This document shows, piece after piece, positions 8,279-16,735 of a stretch of DNA of 64,000 nt (positions are counted from its first letter, which is position 1; every line of letters begins with the position of its first letter). The notes under the pieces were generated by a model that worked only from the letters and a program-made list of their open reading frames with translations, was not told where the DNA came from and made no database searches. The DNA is from Halomarinibacterium sp034670265 (GTDB taxonomy: Bacteria > Bacteroidota > Bacteroidia > Flavobacteriales > Flavobacteriaceae): assembly GCA_034670265.1 (NCBI GenBank), contig JAXMNU010000003.1, forward strand, positions 1 through 64,000. Reading direction: 5' to 3'. The position numbers and the translations under genes were made by a program.

Positions 8279-9316
8279 TTAATCTCCTTCATTAAATAAA
8301 TTCAACTTTTGCAACCAACTGGTTTTTCTTTCTAATAATAACACATCCAAAACCAACAAAAATAATGCCCCGCCTAAAAACCATTGAAACTGATCTTTAA
8401 AATCTGTAAACTGCTTGCTTTCAAACTCTTTTTTGTCCATTCCGTTTAAAATAGCGGTTACCGTTTCCACCACCTCTTTGGTATTGCTGCCATTAATATA
8501 TTCTCCGTCTGCATTAGAAGCTATTTCCTTGAGTGTTTCTTCATTAAGCCTAGTAATCACCTGCTCATTATTTTCGTCTCTTTTGTAAAACTGAAGTACG
8601 CCATTACGCTTTATTGGTATTGGCGCACCTTGTAGTGTTCCAACTCCAATTGTATAAATTTTTATCCCCAATTGTGAAGCTTCATCTACTATTTTTGAAA
8701 CATTTCCCTCGTGGTCTTCCCCATCACTTATAATAAATAATACGCGATTGGTTTGCTCTTCGTCATTGTAAAAAGTCTTTGCCATAGAGATGGCTTCGGT
8801 TATGGCAGTTCCTTGAGATGAAACCATATCGGTATCCATACTGCTTAAAAATAATTTTGCTGAAGAAAAATCTGTAGTTATTGGCACCTGCGGAAAAGCA
8901 CTCCCTGCATACCCAATAATACCAATCCTGTCTCCTGCTAAACTATTAATAATTTGGGTGATTAGCTGCTTCGATTTTTCTAATCTGTTAGGCGCAATAT
9001 CTTCTGCCAACATACTTTTTGAAACATCCAATGCAAATACCACATCTACTCCTTCACGCTTAACCGTTTCTATTTTGGTTCCAATTTTTGGATTTACTAG
9101 AGCAAAGCTCAAACAAGCCAATGCTAATGAAAGCACCAATACTTTTAAAACACCTTTTAGAATAGAACGATTAGGGCTTAGTTTTTTCAATAAAGTACTA
9201 TCTGCAAACTTGCTTTGTGTTTTCTTGCGCCAAACTAAAATCCATAAAAATAGTACCGCCAAAACTGGGATGGCGAAAAGCACATAAAAATATATGGGTT
9301 GTTCTAGTTGATACAT
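8279..9316 (-). CDS. batB: BatB: VWA-domain membrane protein
   Basis: A 345-residue protein. Two N-terminal membrane segments (about 8-30 and 57-75) precede a von Willebrand factor A domain (about 90-290), and a final TM lies near 312-328. The metal-ion adhesion site is intact: Asp97, Ser99 and Ser101 in the Asp-x-Ser-x-Ser motif, with the distal Asp in Ser-Asp-Gly-Glu-Asp. It lies between batA (3-base gap) and batC. VWA/MIDAS domains bind partners through a divalent metal. BatA and BatB are paralogues that probably form a complex in the inner membrane. Confidence 0.94.
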   Translation of the reverse strand: MYQLEQPIYFYVLFAIPVLAVLFLWILVWRKKTQSKFADSTLLKKLSPNRSILKGVLKVLVLSLALACLSFALVNPKIGTKIETVKREGVDVVFALDVSKSMLAEDIAPNRLEKSKQLITQIINSLAGDRIGIIGYAGSAFPQVPITTDFSSAKLFLSSMDTDMVSSQGTAITEAISMAKTFYNDEEQTNRVLFIISDGEDHEGNVSKIVDEASQLGIKIYTIGVGTLQGAPIPIKRNGVLQFYKRDENNEQVITRLNEETLKEIASNADGEYINGSNTKEVVETVTAILNGMDKKEFESKQFTDFKDQFQWFLGGALFLLVLDVLLLERKTSWLQKLNLFNEGD

Positions 9317-9319
9317 AGG

Positions 9320-10324
9320 TTATACAAAACTTCTAAAAAGTGTGTAACGAAGTAAAAGTTCAAATCCTAATAACCCTAATGCTAATAAGGTTAATGGGCG
9401 AAATTTTTCATCGTAGTTTTTATATTTAAATTCTTCTATTTCGGTTTTTTCAAGTTTGTTGATTTCATCATAAATTTCTTTCAACTTAGTATTGCTTGTC
9501 GCTCTAAAATATTTTCCTCCTGTAGTCTGTGCAATTTCTTTTAATAAATCTTCATCAATTTCTACTTGTACATTTCCGTATTGAAATTGCCCATTGGGTA
9601 AAATTCCGATAGGAGAAACTGCCATGCCATTAGTCCCTAAACCAATAGTGTAGGTTTTAATTCCAAATTCAACTGCTAATTCGCTTGCAGTACGTGGATC
9701 GATAAACCCTGTGTTGTTTACACCGTCTGTCAATAAAATAATGACTTTACTTTTTGCACGACTATCTTTTAATCTATTTACCGAAGTTGCTAACCCCATC
9801 CCAATTGCTGTTCCTCCTTCAATAATAGTGTTGTAAGTAATACTTTTTAAAGATGATAGCACAATACTTTTATCACTTGTTAAAGGAGTTTTGGTATAGC
9901 TTTCGCCTGCATATTCTACCAATCCTATTCTATCGTTTGGGCGTTCATTTATAAAACGTGCAGCCACTTCTTTTAACGCTTCAAGTCTATTGGGTTTTAA
10001 ATCTCGAGCCAACATACTGGCCGAAACATCTATGGCTATCACAATGTCAATTCCGCTGGTGGTTTTAATCTTTGTGCTTTCGTCTACATTTCTTGGTCGT
10101 GCCATCGCAATAATTAAAGCACTTAATGCCAACAAACGGAATACGAACAGTAACGTACGCAATTTCGCCAACCAATTTTTGGAAGTTTTAAAGCCTTGAA
10201 TGCTTGAAATCTTTAAAGAAGCTGTTTGTTTATTTCTTTTTAAAATATGCCAAATAACCAATAATGGCAGTAGTAAAAACAGCCAGAAAAATTGCGGGTT
10301 GACAAATTCAAAATTGGTGAACAT
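9320..10324 (-). CDS. batA: BatA: VWA-domain membrane protein
   Basis: A 334-residue paralogue of BatB. Membrane segments lie at about 10-28 and 55-75. The VWA domain covers about 90-290, with the MIDAS residues Asp99, Ser101 and Ser103 present and the loop Thr-Asp-Gly-Val-Asn-Asn further on. A C-terminal TM is at about 312-328. The ATG overlaps the preceding stop by one base (TAATG), a sign of translational coupling. The order DUF58, BatD-like, BatA, BatB, BatC, BatD, BatE fits the usual Bacteroidetes arrangement. The role in oxygen or envelope stress tolerance is known from family work, not from this sequence. Confidence 0.94.
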   Translation of the reverse strand: MFTNFEFVNPQFFWLFLLLPLLVIWHILKRNKQTASLKISSIQGFKTSKNWLAKLRTLLFVFRLLALSALIIAMARPRNVDESTKIKTTSGIDIVIAIDVSASMLARDLKPNRLEALKEVAARFINERPNDRIGLVEYAGESYTKTPLTSDKSIVLSSLKSITYNTIIEGGTAIGMGLATSVNRLKDSRAKSKVIILLTDGVNNTGFIDPRTASELAVEFGIKTYTIGLGTNGMAVSPIGILPNGQFQYGNVQVEIDEDLLKEIAQTTGGKYFRATSNTKLKEIYDEINKLEKTEIEEFKYKNYDEKFRPLTLLALGLLGFELLLRYTLFRSFV

Positions 10325-11979
10325 TACTCTTCTTGTTTTTCTCCTTGATTAGTTATTTCTAGCTCGACTGAATTTATAATTCGGTTTTTAATTTCTTCAG
10401 CATATTTGCCATCATCTTGATATACTAACAATACCGTTTGTATTCCACCTTGTTGTGCAAAAATGAGTAATTCGTAGGAGCTTTTCTCTTTCAGCATTCG
10501 CGATTCTGAAACCTGTACATTAAAATCGCCGTAGGCTTTTAGACCTTTAATTCCTTTTTCGGTTTCAAAATCTTCGCGCTTTACTATCATATTTTTAGCG
10601 CCCCTATTATCCAGCTCGGTAAGTGAACCGTCCAAAGCTGCATTTAAATCTATCTCTTCATTTGTTGGGTTTAATTGCATGGTTGAAACCGTTACAAAAA
10701 AGGCTTCCCTTAAATCTCCTGCTGAAAAAACTGCCATTTGGTTCACTGTTTGCTGCACTTGAGGTGGGACACTATCCCCAATACGCTTAAGCACTTCTGG
10801 CGTTTCAATAATAACGGCAGGGTTTCCGTATTCACTTCGATACCATCTTGCTTCTGCTAATTCGCGCATGTCATTTCCGAAGATTTTATCCTTCAGATTA
10901 TCAAAACCAGTAATGCTCCCATAGACAGCAAGTCCAATAACTATCGCTGTAATACTCCCTGTAATTCCATACATCCACTGCTTTCTTTTCTTCCGTTTAG
11001 CCAATAATTCTAGATAGGCTTCATTCTCTGCCATCTCTTCCTCGGTAGGCTCTGGAATGGCTTCGTGGGTTTCGTTAATGATTTCCTCTATCGTTTTCCT
11101 ATCGGAAGTAGCTTGTGAAAGCTCTTGCTGAAACTTGGCAAATTTTACCAAATCGGCACGTTTTAAAATAGCATCCAGCTTTCGAATCATTTCTTGGTCA
11201 AAATCGAAATGCCCAGAATCTTTGTGTAATAATAACCGCTCAATGAGTTCGTCACTAGTACTTTCCAACGCTTTATCATCCACTTCTCTATCGATGTATC
11301 GTTTTACAATTTCGGTTAAAGACGAATAATATGCTTTGCTTTTGTTTTCTTTTAAATACTCTGAAGAGTCCAATTTCTGTAGTGCTACCATGGCTTCTTC
11401 ATAAGGCGGTAGTTGTTTTTCTCGTTCTTCTTTTAATTTTTTTCTTCGGAAGAAATAATAAACCACACCTGCTATTACCAATAACGGAAGTAGCCAATAC
11501 AGCAATTTCAGAAAGTCGAAAGGCGAACTATTCACTTCAATTGCTGGTTTTATATCGAACATTTTTTGTTTGGTCGTGTCCACAGCAACATCCCTAACCT
11601 CTACTTTTACAGAATCGGTATCGAATTTTCGATCGTTAATCATCACTCGTTGGGTAGGGATAGTATATGCTCCTGAATCGAATTGCGTTAAACCGTATCT
11701 TTTAATCAAACGGAATTTTGCATCCGCAAAACTGGTGTCCACTTTGTAGGATTCTATCATTTCCAACGGACTGAAACTTTGCCCTTCTGGGAAAAGAACT
11801 AAGTCTGTTGAATCTGCTTCAACCTCAATAGTAAATTTTATCTCTTCTCCAATGCGGATTAAAGTAGTATCCACTTTTGAGGTTACTTGAGAAAAGGAAA
11901 TAAAAGGCAATAGCAAGAAGACACGCATCACGATTGCTCGGAATGACAAAATCTCATTTATTAAATGTTTCATTTTCAT
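10324..11979 (-). CDS. BatD-like/DUF4381-like two-TM protein of the Bat operon
   Basis: A 551-residue membrane protein in the position of the unnamed gene between DUF58 and batA. A hydrophobic N-terminus (about 15-31) looks like a signal peptide. A beta-rich extracytoplasmic domain (35-160) resembles a BatD unit. TM1 lies at about 165-185 and ends in Arg-Arg-Lys-Lys. A cytoplasmic helical region (about 195-335) contains Leu-Pro-Pro-Tyr-Glu-Glu-Ala, as in DUF4381-type proteins. TM2 is at about 342-362, and a C-terminal domain (365-545) follows. A start 17 codons later would also give a signal peptide; the first ATG, after a GGAGAGG sequence, is used. No enzymatic motif is seen. Confidence 0.8.
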   Translation of the reverse strand: MKMKHLINEILSFRAIVMRVFLLLPFISFSQVTSKVDTTLIRIGEEIKFTIEVEADSTDLVLFPEGQSFSPLEMIESYKVDTSFADAKFRLIKRYGLTQFDSGAYTIPTQRVMINDRKFDTDSVKVEVRDVAVDTTKQKMFDIKPAIEVNSSPFDFLKLLYWLLPLLVIAGVVYYFFRRKKLKEEREKQLPPYEEAMVALQKLDSSEYLKENKSKAYYSSLTEIVKRYIDREVDDKALESTSDELIERLLLHKDSGHFDFDQEMIRKLDAILKRADLVKFAKFQQELSQATSDRKTIEEIINETHEAIPEPTEEEMAENEAYLELLAKRKKRKQWMYGITGSITAIVIGLAVYGSITGFDNLKDKIFGNDMRELAEARWYRSEYGNPAVIIETPEVLKRIGDSVPPQVQQTVNQMAVFSAGDLREAFFVTVSTMQLNPTNEEIDLNAALDGSLTELDNRGAKNMIVKREDFETEKGIKGLKAYGDFNVQVSESRMLKEKSSYELLIFAQQGGIQTVLLVYQDDGKYAEEIKNRIINSVELEITNQGEKQEE

Positions 11980-12846
11980 TTATCCTCTCCTTTTAAAATA
12001 ACCCAACAATTTTTTTACATAACTTTCATCCACACGACAGTCAATAATTCCAGCACCACTTTTTCTAAAAGCATCTACATAGGCATCTACTCGTTCTCGA
12101 TAGTAGGCATGATAATTATTCCGAACTTTTTTTGAAGCGGTGTTAACAAGCAATAAATCTCCAGATTCTTCATCCTGCATTTGAACCATTCCCAAGTTTG
12201 GAATATTTTCTTCTTTTTCGTCGTACACTCTAATTCCAGTAACATCGTGTTTCCCCGAAACAATTTTCAACGTATCTGCATAGCCTTCCGTAATAAAATC
12301 TGAAAGCACAAAAACTATGGCCTTCTTTTTCATCACGTTAGTTAAATATTTTAAGGCTTGGGCTAAATCTGTCTTGGTGCTTTTTGGTTTAAATTCTAAT
12401 AATTCACGAATGATTCTAAGTACATGCGATTTCCCTTTTTTCGGTGGAATAAATAGTTCTATTTGATCACTAAAAAGAATCAATCCAATTTTGTCGTTAT
12501 TCTGCATTGCCGAAAATGCCAGTGTTGCGGCAATTTCAGTAACAATTTCATTTTTAAATTGATTTTTTGTTCCGAAGAATTCAGACCCACTAATATCTGC
12601 CATAAGCATCATAGTTAACTCTCGTTCTTCTTCAAAAACTTTTACGTAAGGCTCGCTATAACGAGCGGTAACGTTCCAATCGATGCTTCTAACATCATCT
12701 CCAAATTGGTATTGACGCACTTCGCTAAAAGTCATTCCGCGTCCCTTAAAAGTACTATGATACTCCCCGCCAAAGACATGATCACTAAGACGACGAGTCT
12801 TAATTTCAATCTTTCGTACTTTTTTAAGAAGCTCTTTTGTATCCAA
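11980..12846 (-). CDS. DUF58 domain-containing protein (MoxR partner)
   Basis: A 288-residue cytoplasmic protein with the DUF58 signature near residues 40-62 (Phe-Ser-Glu-Val-Arg-Gln-Tyr, then Asp-Asp-Val-Arg-Ser-Ile-Asp-Trp-Asn). A degenerate VWA-like fold follows, containing Ala-Asp-Ile-Ser-Gly-Ser. The start codon is TTG at 12846: no ATG is available before the conserved N-terminal Asp-Thr-Lys-Glu-Leu-Leu motif. DUF58 proteins nearly always sit beside MoxR ATPases, as here, and are thought to be clients or partners of MoxR. The downstream gene starts directly after its stop. Confidence 0.92.
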   Translation of the reverse strand: MDTKELLKKVRKIEIKTRRLSDHVFGGEYHSTFKGRGMTFSEVRQYQFGDDVRSIDWNVTARYSEPYVKVFEEERELTMMLMADISGSEFFGTKNQFKNEIVTEIAATLAFSAMQNNDKIGLILFSDQIELFIPPKKGKSHVLRIIRELLEFKPKSTKTDLAQALKYLTNVMKKKAIVFVLSDFITEGYADTLKIVSGKHDVTGIRVYDEKEENIPNLGMVQMQDEESGDLLLVNTASKKVRNNYHAYYRERVDAYVDAFRKSGAGIIDCRVDESYVKKLLGYFKRRG

Positions 12847-12910
12847 TTTTTTTCAGGTTAAAGGTTTCAGGTTTTTGGTAAGTTAACTTTAAACTTCCGT
12901 CTTTAATCTG

Positions 12911-13915
12911 CTAGGGTACTTCAATTACATTTACAATTTGATTGATTAAATCTTCTGAAGTCACATTCTCAGCCTCGGCTTCATAAGTTATTCCTATACG
13001 ATGACGCAGCACATCGTGAACTACAGCACGTACATCTTCTGGAATAACATAACCCCTACGCTTAATAAATGCATAGCATTTTGCAGCCATGGCTAAGTTG
13101 ATACTTCCCCTTGGAGAAGCTCCGAAACTGATAAGTGGTTTAAGATTGGAAAGGTTATATTTTTCAGGATTTCTAGTAGCAAAGATGATATCAAGAATGT
13201 ATTTTTCAATCTTTTCATCCATATAAACCTCTCTTACTGCTGCTTGTGCTCTTTTAATTTGATCAAGCGTTACCACAGGGTTTATTTTCTCATAACCTTC
13301 TTTTAGGTTTTGACGAATAATTAATTGCTCTTCGTCAATTTTTGGGTATTTAATAACCGTTTTTAGCATAAAACGGTCTACTTGGGCTTCGGGTAACGGA
13401 TACGTTCCCTCTTGCTCAATGGGGTTTTGGGTTGCCATTACTAAAAAGGGTCTTTCCAAAACAAAAGTTTCATCACCAATGGTTACTTGTTTTTCTTGCA
13501 TGGCTTCTAACAATGCAGATTGCACTTTAGCAGGCGCACGGTTAATCTCATCTGCAAGAACAAAATTGGCAAAAATGGGTCCTTTTTTAATACTGAAATC
13601 ATTGGATTTCATGTTATAAATTAATGTTCCCACAACATCCGCAGGAAGTAAATCTGGTGTAAACTGCACTCGGCTAAAGCTTCCGTGAACAGCTTTTGCC
13701 AAGGTGTTAATAGCAAGTGTTTTTGCAAGACCAGGTACCCCTTCTAATAAAATGTGTCCTTGTCCCAACAGTCCAATGAGTAATCGCTCCACCATGTGTT
13801 TTTGGCCTATGATTACTTTATTCATTTCTAAAGAAAGAATGTCTACAAAAGCACTTTCCTTTTCAATTTTCTCATTTAATGCCCCTATATCCAGAGTCGT
13901 AGTTGTTTCTTCCAT
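12911..13915 (-). CDS. MoxR family AAA+ ATPase
   Basis: A 334-residue AAA+ ATPase. Walker A is at residues 59-66 (Gly-Val-Pro-Gly-Leu-Ala-Lys-Thr). Walker B follows as Leu-Ala-Asp-Glu-Ile-Asn-Arg-Ala-Pro. Sensor 1 is the Ala-Thr-Gln-Asn-Pro-Ile-Glu-Gln-Glu-Gly motif, the MoxR hallmark. The ATG at 13915 is used; a reading 28 codons longer adds a non-conserved N-terminus. MoxR proteins act as chaperone-like ATPases that mature VWA or DUF58 partners. It is the first gene of the nine-kilobase Bat operon, so the promoter should lie in 13916-14085. Confidence 0.95.
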   Translation of the reverse strand: MEETTTTLDIGALNEKIEKESAFVDILSLEMNKVIIGQKHMVERLLIGLLGQGHILLEGVPGLAKTLAINTLAKAVHGSFSRVQFTPDLLPADVVGTLIYNMKSNDFSIKKGPIFANFVLADEINRAPAKVQSALLEAMQEKQVTIGDETFVLERPFLVMATQNPIEQEGTYPLPEAQVDRFMLKTVIKYPKIDEEQLIIRQNLKEGYEKINPVVTLDQIKRAQAAVREVYMDEKIEKYILDIIFATRNPEKYNLSNLKPLISFGASPRGSINLAMAAKCYAFIKRRGYVIPEDVRAVVHDVLRHRIGITYEAEAENVTSEDLINQIVNVIEVP

Positions 13916-14085
13916 GGTTTTCTTTTTCAGAATTGAGAATAGTGTTGTTTTAAAATCCACCGCAAATTGACTATTTCTAGTGAAAATTGCTGTTAACAAT
14001 TGGTTAAAAAATCATATAAATAAAGGGCTTAACAAAGATTAATATAAATTCAAATTCTTACTTTTAAAAAATTGAAATATAACAG

Positions 14086-14955
14086 ATGAAAGCACAATTT
14101 TCAAAAGTAATACAAGGATGCATGACTTGGGGAGTTTGGGGTAAACAACTTTCTAAAAATGAGATGGTTGAACTAATCCATCACGATATTGAATGTGGTA
14201 TAACATCCTTTGATCACGCAGATATTTATGGGGATTATACCACAGAAATTGAATTTGGTATTGCTCTTAAAGAGAGTTCTATTGCACGTGAAAACATTGA
14301 AATTATCTCAAAATGTGGAATTCAATATGTTGGAAACACACGAAATAATGCAATTAAGCACTATCAATATGACGCAGATTATATTATTTGGAGTGCAGAA
14401 AAATCGATAAAAGATTTACAATGTGACTATTTAGACTTGCTTCTTTTGCATCGTCCAAGTCCATTAATGCATCCCGATGAAATTGCAAAAGCCATTGAAA
14501 AACTGACCAAAGAAGGAAAGATAAAAAGTTTTGGCGTTTCCAATTTTATCCCTTCTCAAATGGAATTAGTAGGTACAAAAAACAAAATTGAATTTAATCA
14601 AATTGAATTTTCATTAACTGCGCATCAAACCATGTTCGATGGCACTTTGGACTATCTTTTTCAGCATAAAATAACACCCATGTGTTGGAGTCCTTTGGGG
14701 AATGTTTTCAAAGAAAAAAACGAGCAAACACAACGCATTCATTCCGTTATGGATTTGCTTTCTGAAAAATACAATGCCTCAAAAGACCAATTAGCATTGG
14801 CCTGGATTATAAAGCATCCATCTGGCATACATCCAGTAATTGGAACTACTAATAAAGCACGAATTAAAAATGCCTTCCAAGCTTCTAAAATTGAATTGTC
14901 TGACTTGGATTGGTTTCAATTATTAGTGGCTAGCCAAGGACATAAAGTGCCATAA
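14086..14955 (+). CDS. Aldo/keto reductase
   Basis: A 289-residue NADPH-dependent oxidoreductase with the (beta/alpha)8 fold. The catalytic tetrad is visible: Asp and Tyr in Asp-His-Ala-Asp-Ile-Tyr-Gly (about residue 45), Lys in Ser-Lys-Cys-Gly (about 82) and His in Leu-Leu-Leu-His-Arg-Pro (about 122). The C-terminal Ile-Gly-Thr-Thr-Asn motif binds the cofactor phosphate. It is closest in layout to the YdhF/Tas-like group. It stands alone, divergent from moxR. The natural substrate cannot be read from the sequence. Confidence 0.94.
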   Translation: MKAQFSKVIQGCMTWGVWGKQLSKNEMVELIHHDIECGITSFDHADIYGDYTTEIEFGIALKESSIARENIEIISKCGIQYVGNTRNNAIKHYQYDADYIIWSAEKSIKDLQCDYLDLLLLHRPSPLMHPDEIAKAIEKLTKEGKIKSFGVSNFIPSQMELVGTKNKIEFNQIEFSLTAHQTMFDGTLDYLFQHKITPMCWSPLGNVFKEKNEQTQRIHSVMDLLSEKYNASKDQLALAWIIKHPSGIHPVIGTTNKARIKNAFQASKIELSDLDWFQLLVASQGHKVP

Positions 14956-14980
14956 AAAAAGGGCGCAGACGCGCCCTTCT
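14953..14980 (-). terminator. Bidirectional terminator between aldo/keto reductase and DUF4382 gene
   Basis: The stem AAGGGCGC / GCGCCCTT closes a 4-base loop. The run of A at 14954-14960 gives a seven-base U tract on the minus strand, so it best serves the DUF4382 gene. It can also end the plus-strand reductase message. Confidence 0.75.
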
Positions 14981-14999
14981 CATTAACTTTTCTAATATA

Positions 15000-15782
15000 T
15001 TATTGAAAAGTTACCACTTCAATTTCAGTAGCTACTCCTGCAATAACCTCTACATCTGGTATGGTAATAGGAGGTAATTCAAGACTCGCATCTGCTTCCA
15101 ATGTTACTGTATAAGTGCCATCTGGAACACCATTTAATACATAATTTCCTTGAGCATTTGTATAAGTAGAAATAATAGTATTTCCACTAGATGCTGTAAC
15201 CAGAGTCTGTACTCCAAGAGGTAATACTAAACCTGTAATACTCCCTGAATCTATTGCCAAACTTGCTCTTATAACAGGATGTAGAGAATAGCCTCCATTA
15301 CCCTGTGCAACAATAGATTCTTCTACGTTAAAATCGAGTATTACATCGTATTGGCCTCCATCATCTATGGTTTCATTTACCTGGACTTTTAACCCAGATT
15401 GTTGAGAGCTTGGGGTGTCTAGATCATACGTTTCACCATCTACAACTACCGTGTTTTCAGTGCCAAGAACCAGTCGAATTTGACTAATACTTCCTGCTGG
15501 AATTTCATCATTTACCAATAGCACAGATACTCCTCCTGTAAGCTCTAGCAAATCGTAAACACCAGCATTGATTTCACCAATTGAAACTTCATTCTCACTG
15601 CCATTGTACTTTACCATTACATCTCGAACATCAATATACACAGCATCATAATCTCCAGGCGCATCAACAAGTTTTACTGACATAGTAGCAGTCCCCTGTA
15701 CAGTAGAATCGTCATCGTCTTTACAAGAAACAAAAGCAATTAACAGCATTACTAATGTTGAAATTTTTAATACATTTTTCAT
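15000..15782 (-). CDS. DUF4382 domain-containing lipoprotein
   Basis: A 260-residue lipoprotein. The signal peptide ends at a Phe-Val-Ser-Cys lipobox (Cys at about 20), followed by an Asp-rich stretch typical of Bacteroidetes lipoprotein export. Residues 33-170 carry the DUF4382 pattern (Val-Lys-Leu-Val-Asp-Ala-Pro-Gly-Asp-Tyr-Asp near the start). The C-terminal 75 residues form a carboxypeptidase-regulatory-like beta domain (Gly-Asn-Tyr-Val-Leu-Asn-Gly-Val-Pro-Asp-Gly-Thr-Tyr). It is probably surface exposed. The function of DUF4382 is unknown. It is a single-gene unit. Confidence 0.88.
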   Translation of the reverse strand: MKNVLKISTLVMLLIAFVSCKDDDDSTVQGTATMSVKLVDAPGDYDAVYIDVRDVMVKYNGSENEVSIGEINAGVYDLLELTGGVSVLLVNDEIPAGSISQIRLVLGTENTVVVDGETYDLDTPSSQQSGLKVQVNETIDDGGQYDVILDFNVEESIVAQGNGGYSLHPVIRASLAIDSGSITGLVLPLGVQTLVTASSGNTIISTYTNAQGNYVLNGVPDGTYTVTLEADASLELPPITIPDVEVIAGVATEIEVVTFQ

Positions 15783-15917
15783 AAGTCTTATTTTTTAGGT
15801 TTGTGAGGCAAACATAATATTGGAAAATCTAGATTAAATGACATTTAACACCTCTTAACAATAACTTTAACCAACTTTTATCTTTAAAAAAAGTTAAAGA
15901 AGTTTTACTTTTAGAGG

Positions 15918-16670
15918 ATGGAAAAAATTGCTTTAATAACAGGGGCCACATCTGGCATTGGAAAAGCTACAGCACAACTTTTTGCAAAACATGGGGTTCG
16001 TCTTGTTCTCTGTGGAAGAAGACAGGAAAGACTCGACAAACTTGCTGTTGAACTTCAAAAACATACCGAAGTTTATATTCTTAATTTTGATGTTCGGAAT
16101 AAAATTCAAGTATTCGAAAGCATAGGAAATCTTTCTGAAGCCTTTTCAGAAATTGATATTCTTATCAATAATGCTGGGAATGCACACGGATTAAATCCTA
16201 TCCAAGATGGTGCTGTTGACGATTGGGACGCCATGTTGGATATCAATGTTAAAGGCTTATTATATGTTACCAAAGCTATTTTGCCCGGGATGATTAAAAG
16301 AGGATCGGGACATATTATCAATATTGGATCTACGGCTGGAAAAGAAGTCTACCCAAACGGAAATGTATATTGTGCCAGTAAGCACGCGGTCGATGCCCTT
16401 AACCAAGGAATGCGTATTGACCTCAATGGAAAAGGAATTAAAGTAGCCGCGATTAATCCTGGAATGGTAGAAACCGAATTTAGCGAAGTTCGTTTTAAAG
16501 GCGATACCGAAAGAGCCTCCAAAGTGTACCAAGGGTTTACGCCACTTCAACCAGAAGACATTGCCGAAATAATTTGGTTCACAGTCACGCGCCCACCCCA
16601 TGTGAATATTGCAGATTTAACCGTTATGTGCTTAGATCAGGCAAGTAGCACAATTGTGAATAAAAAATAA
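15918..16670 (+). CDS. SDR family NAD(P)-dependent oxidoreductase (YdfG-like)
   Basis: A 250-residue classical short-chain dehydrogenase. The cofactor motif Thr-Gly-Ala-Thr-Ser-Gly-Ile-Gly is at residues 8-15. Asn-Asn-Ala-Gly is at 84-87. The catalytic residues are Ser138, Tyr151 and Lys155. Cys-Gly-Arg-Arg at about 32-35 suggests NADP preference. Overall it resembles E. coli YdfG (3-hydroxy acid/serine dehydrogenase), including the Pro-Gly-Met-Val-Glu-Thr-Glu-Phe segment. The substrate is unproven. A TACTTTTA sequence close to the ATG could be a promoter box, which would make the message nearly leaderless. Confidence 0.93.
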   Translation: MEKIALITGATSGIGKATAQLFAKHGVRLVLCGRRQERLDKLAVELQKHTEVYILNFDVRNKIQVFESIGNLSEAFSEIDILINNAGNAHGLNPIQDGAVDDWDAMLDINVKGLLYVTKAILPGMIKRGSGHIINIGSTAGKEVYPNGNVYCASKHAVDALNQGMRIDLNGKGIKVAAINPGMVETEFSEVRFKGDTERASKVYQGFTPLQPEDIAEIIWFTVTRPPHVNIADLTVMCLDQASSTIVNKK

Positions 16671-16735
16671 TATACTGTCCCCTCTAACGCAAAAAAGAAA
16701 TAAAGAAAAGATTCTTGCCTTCGCAGGAAATAAAT

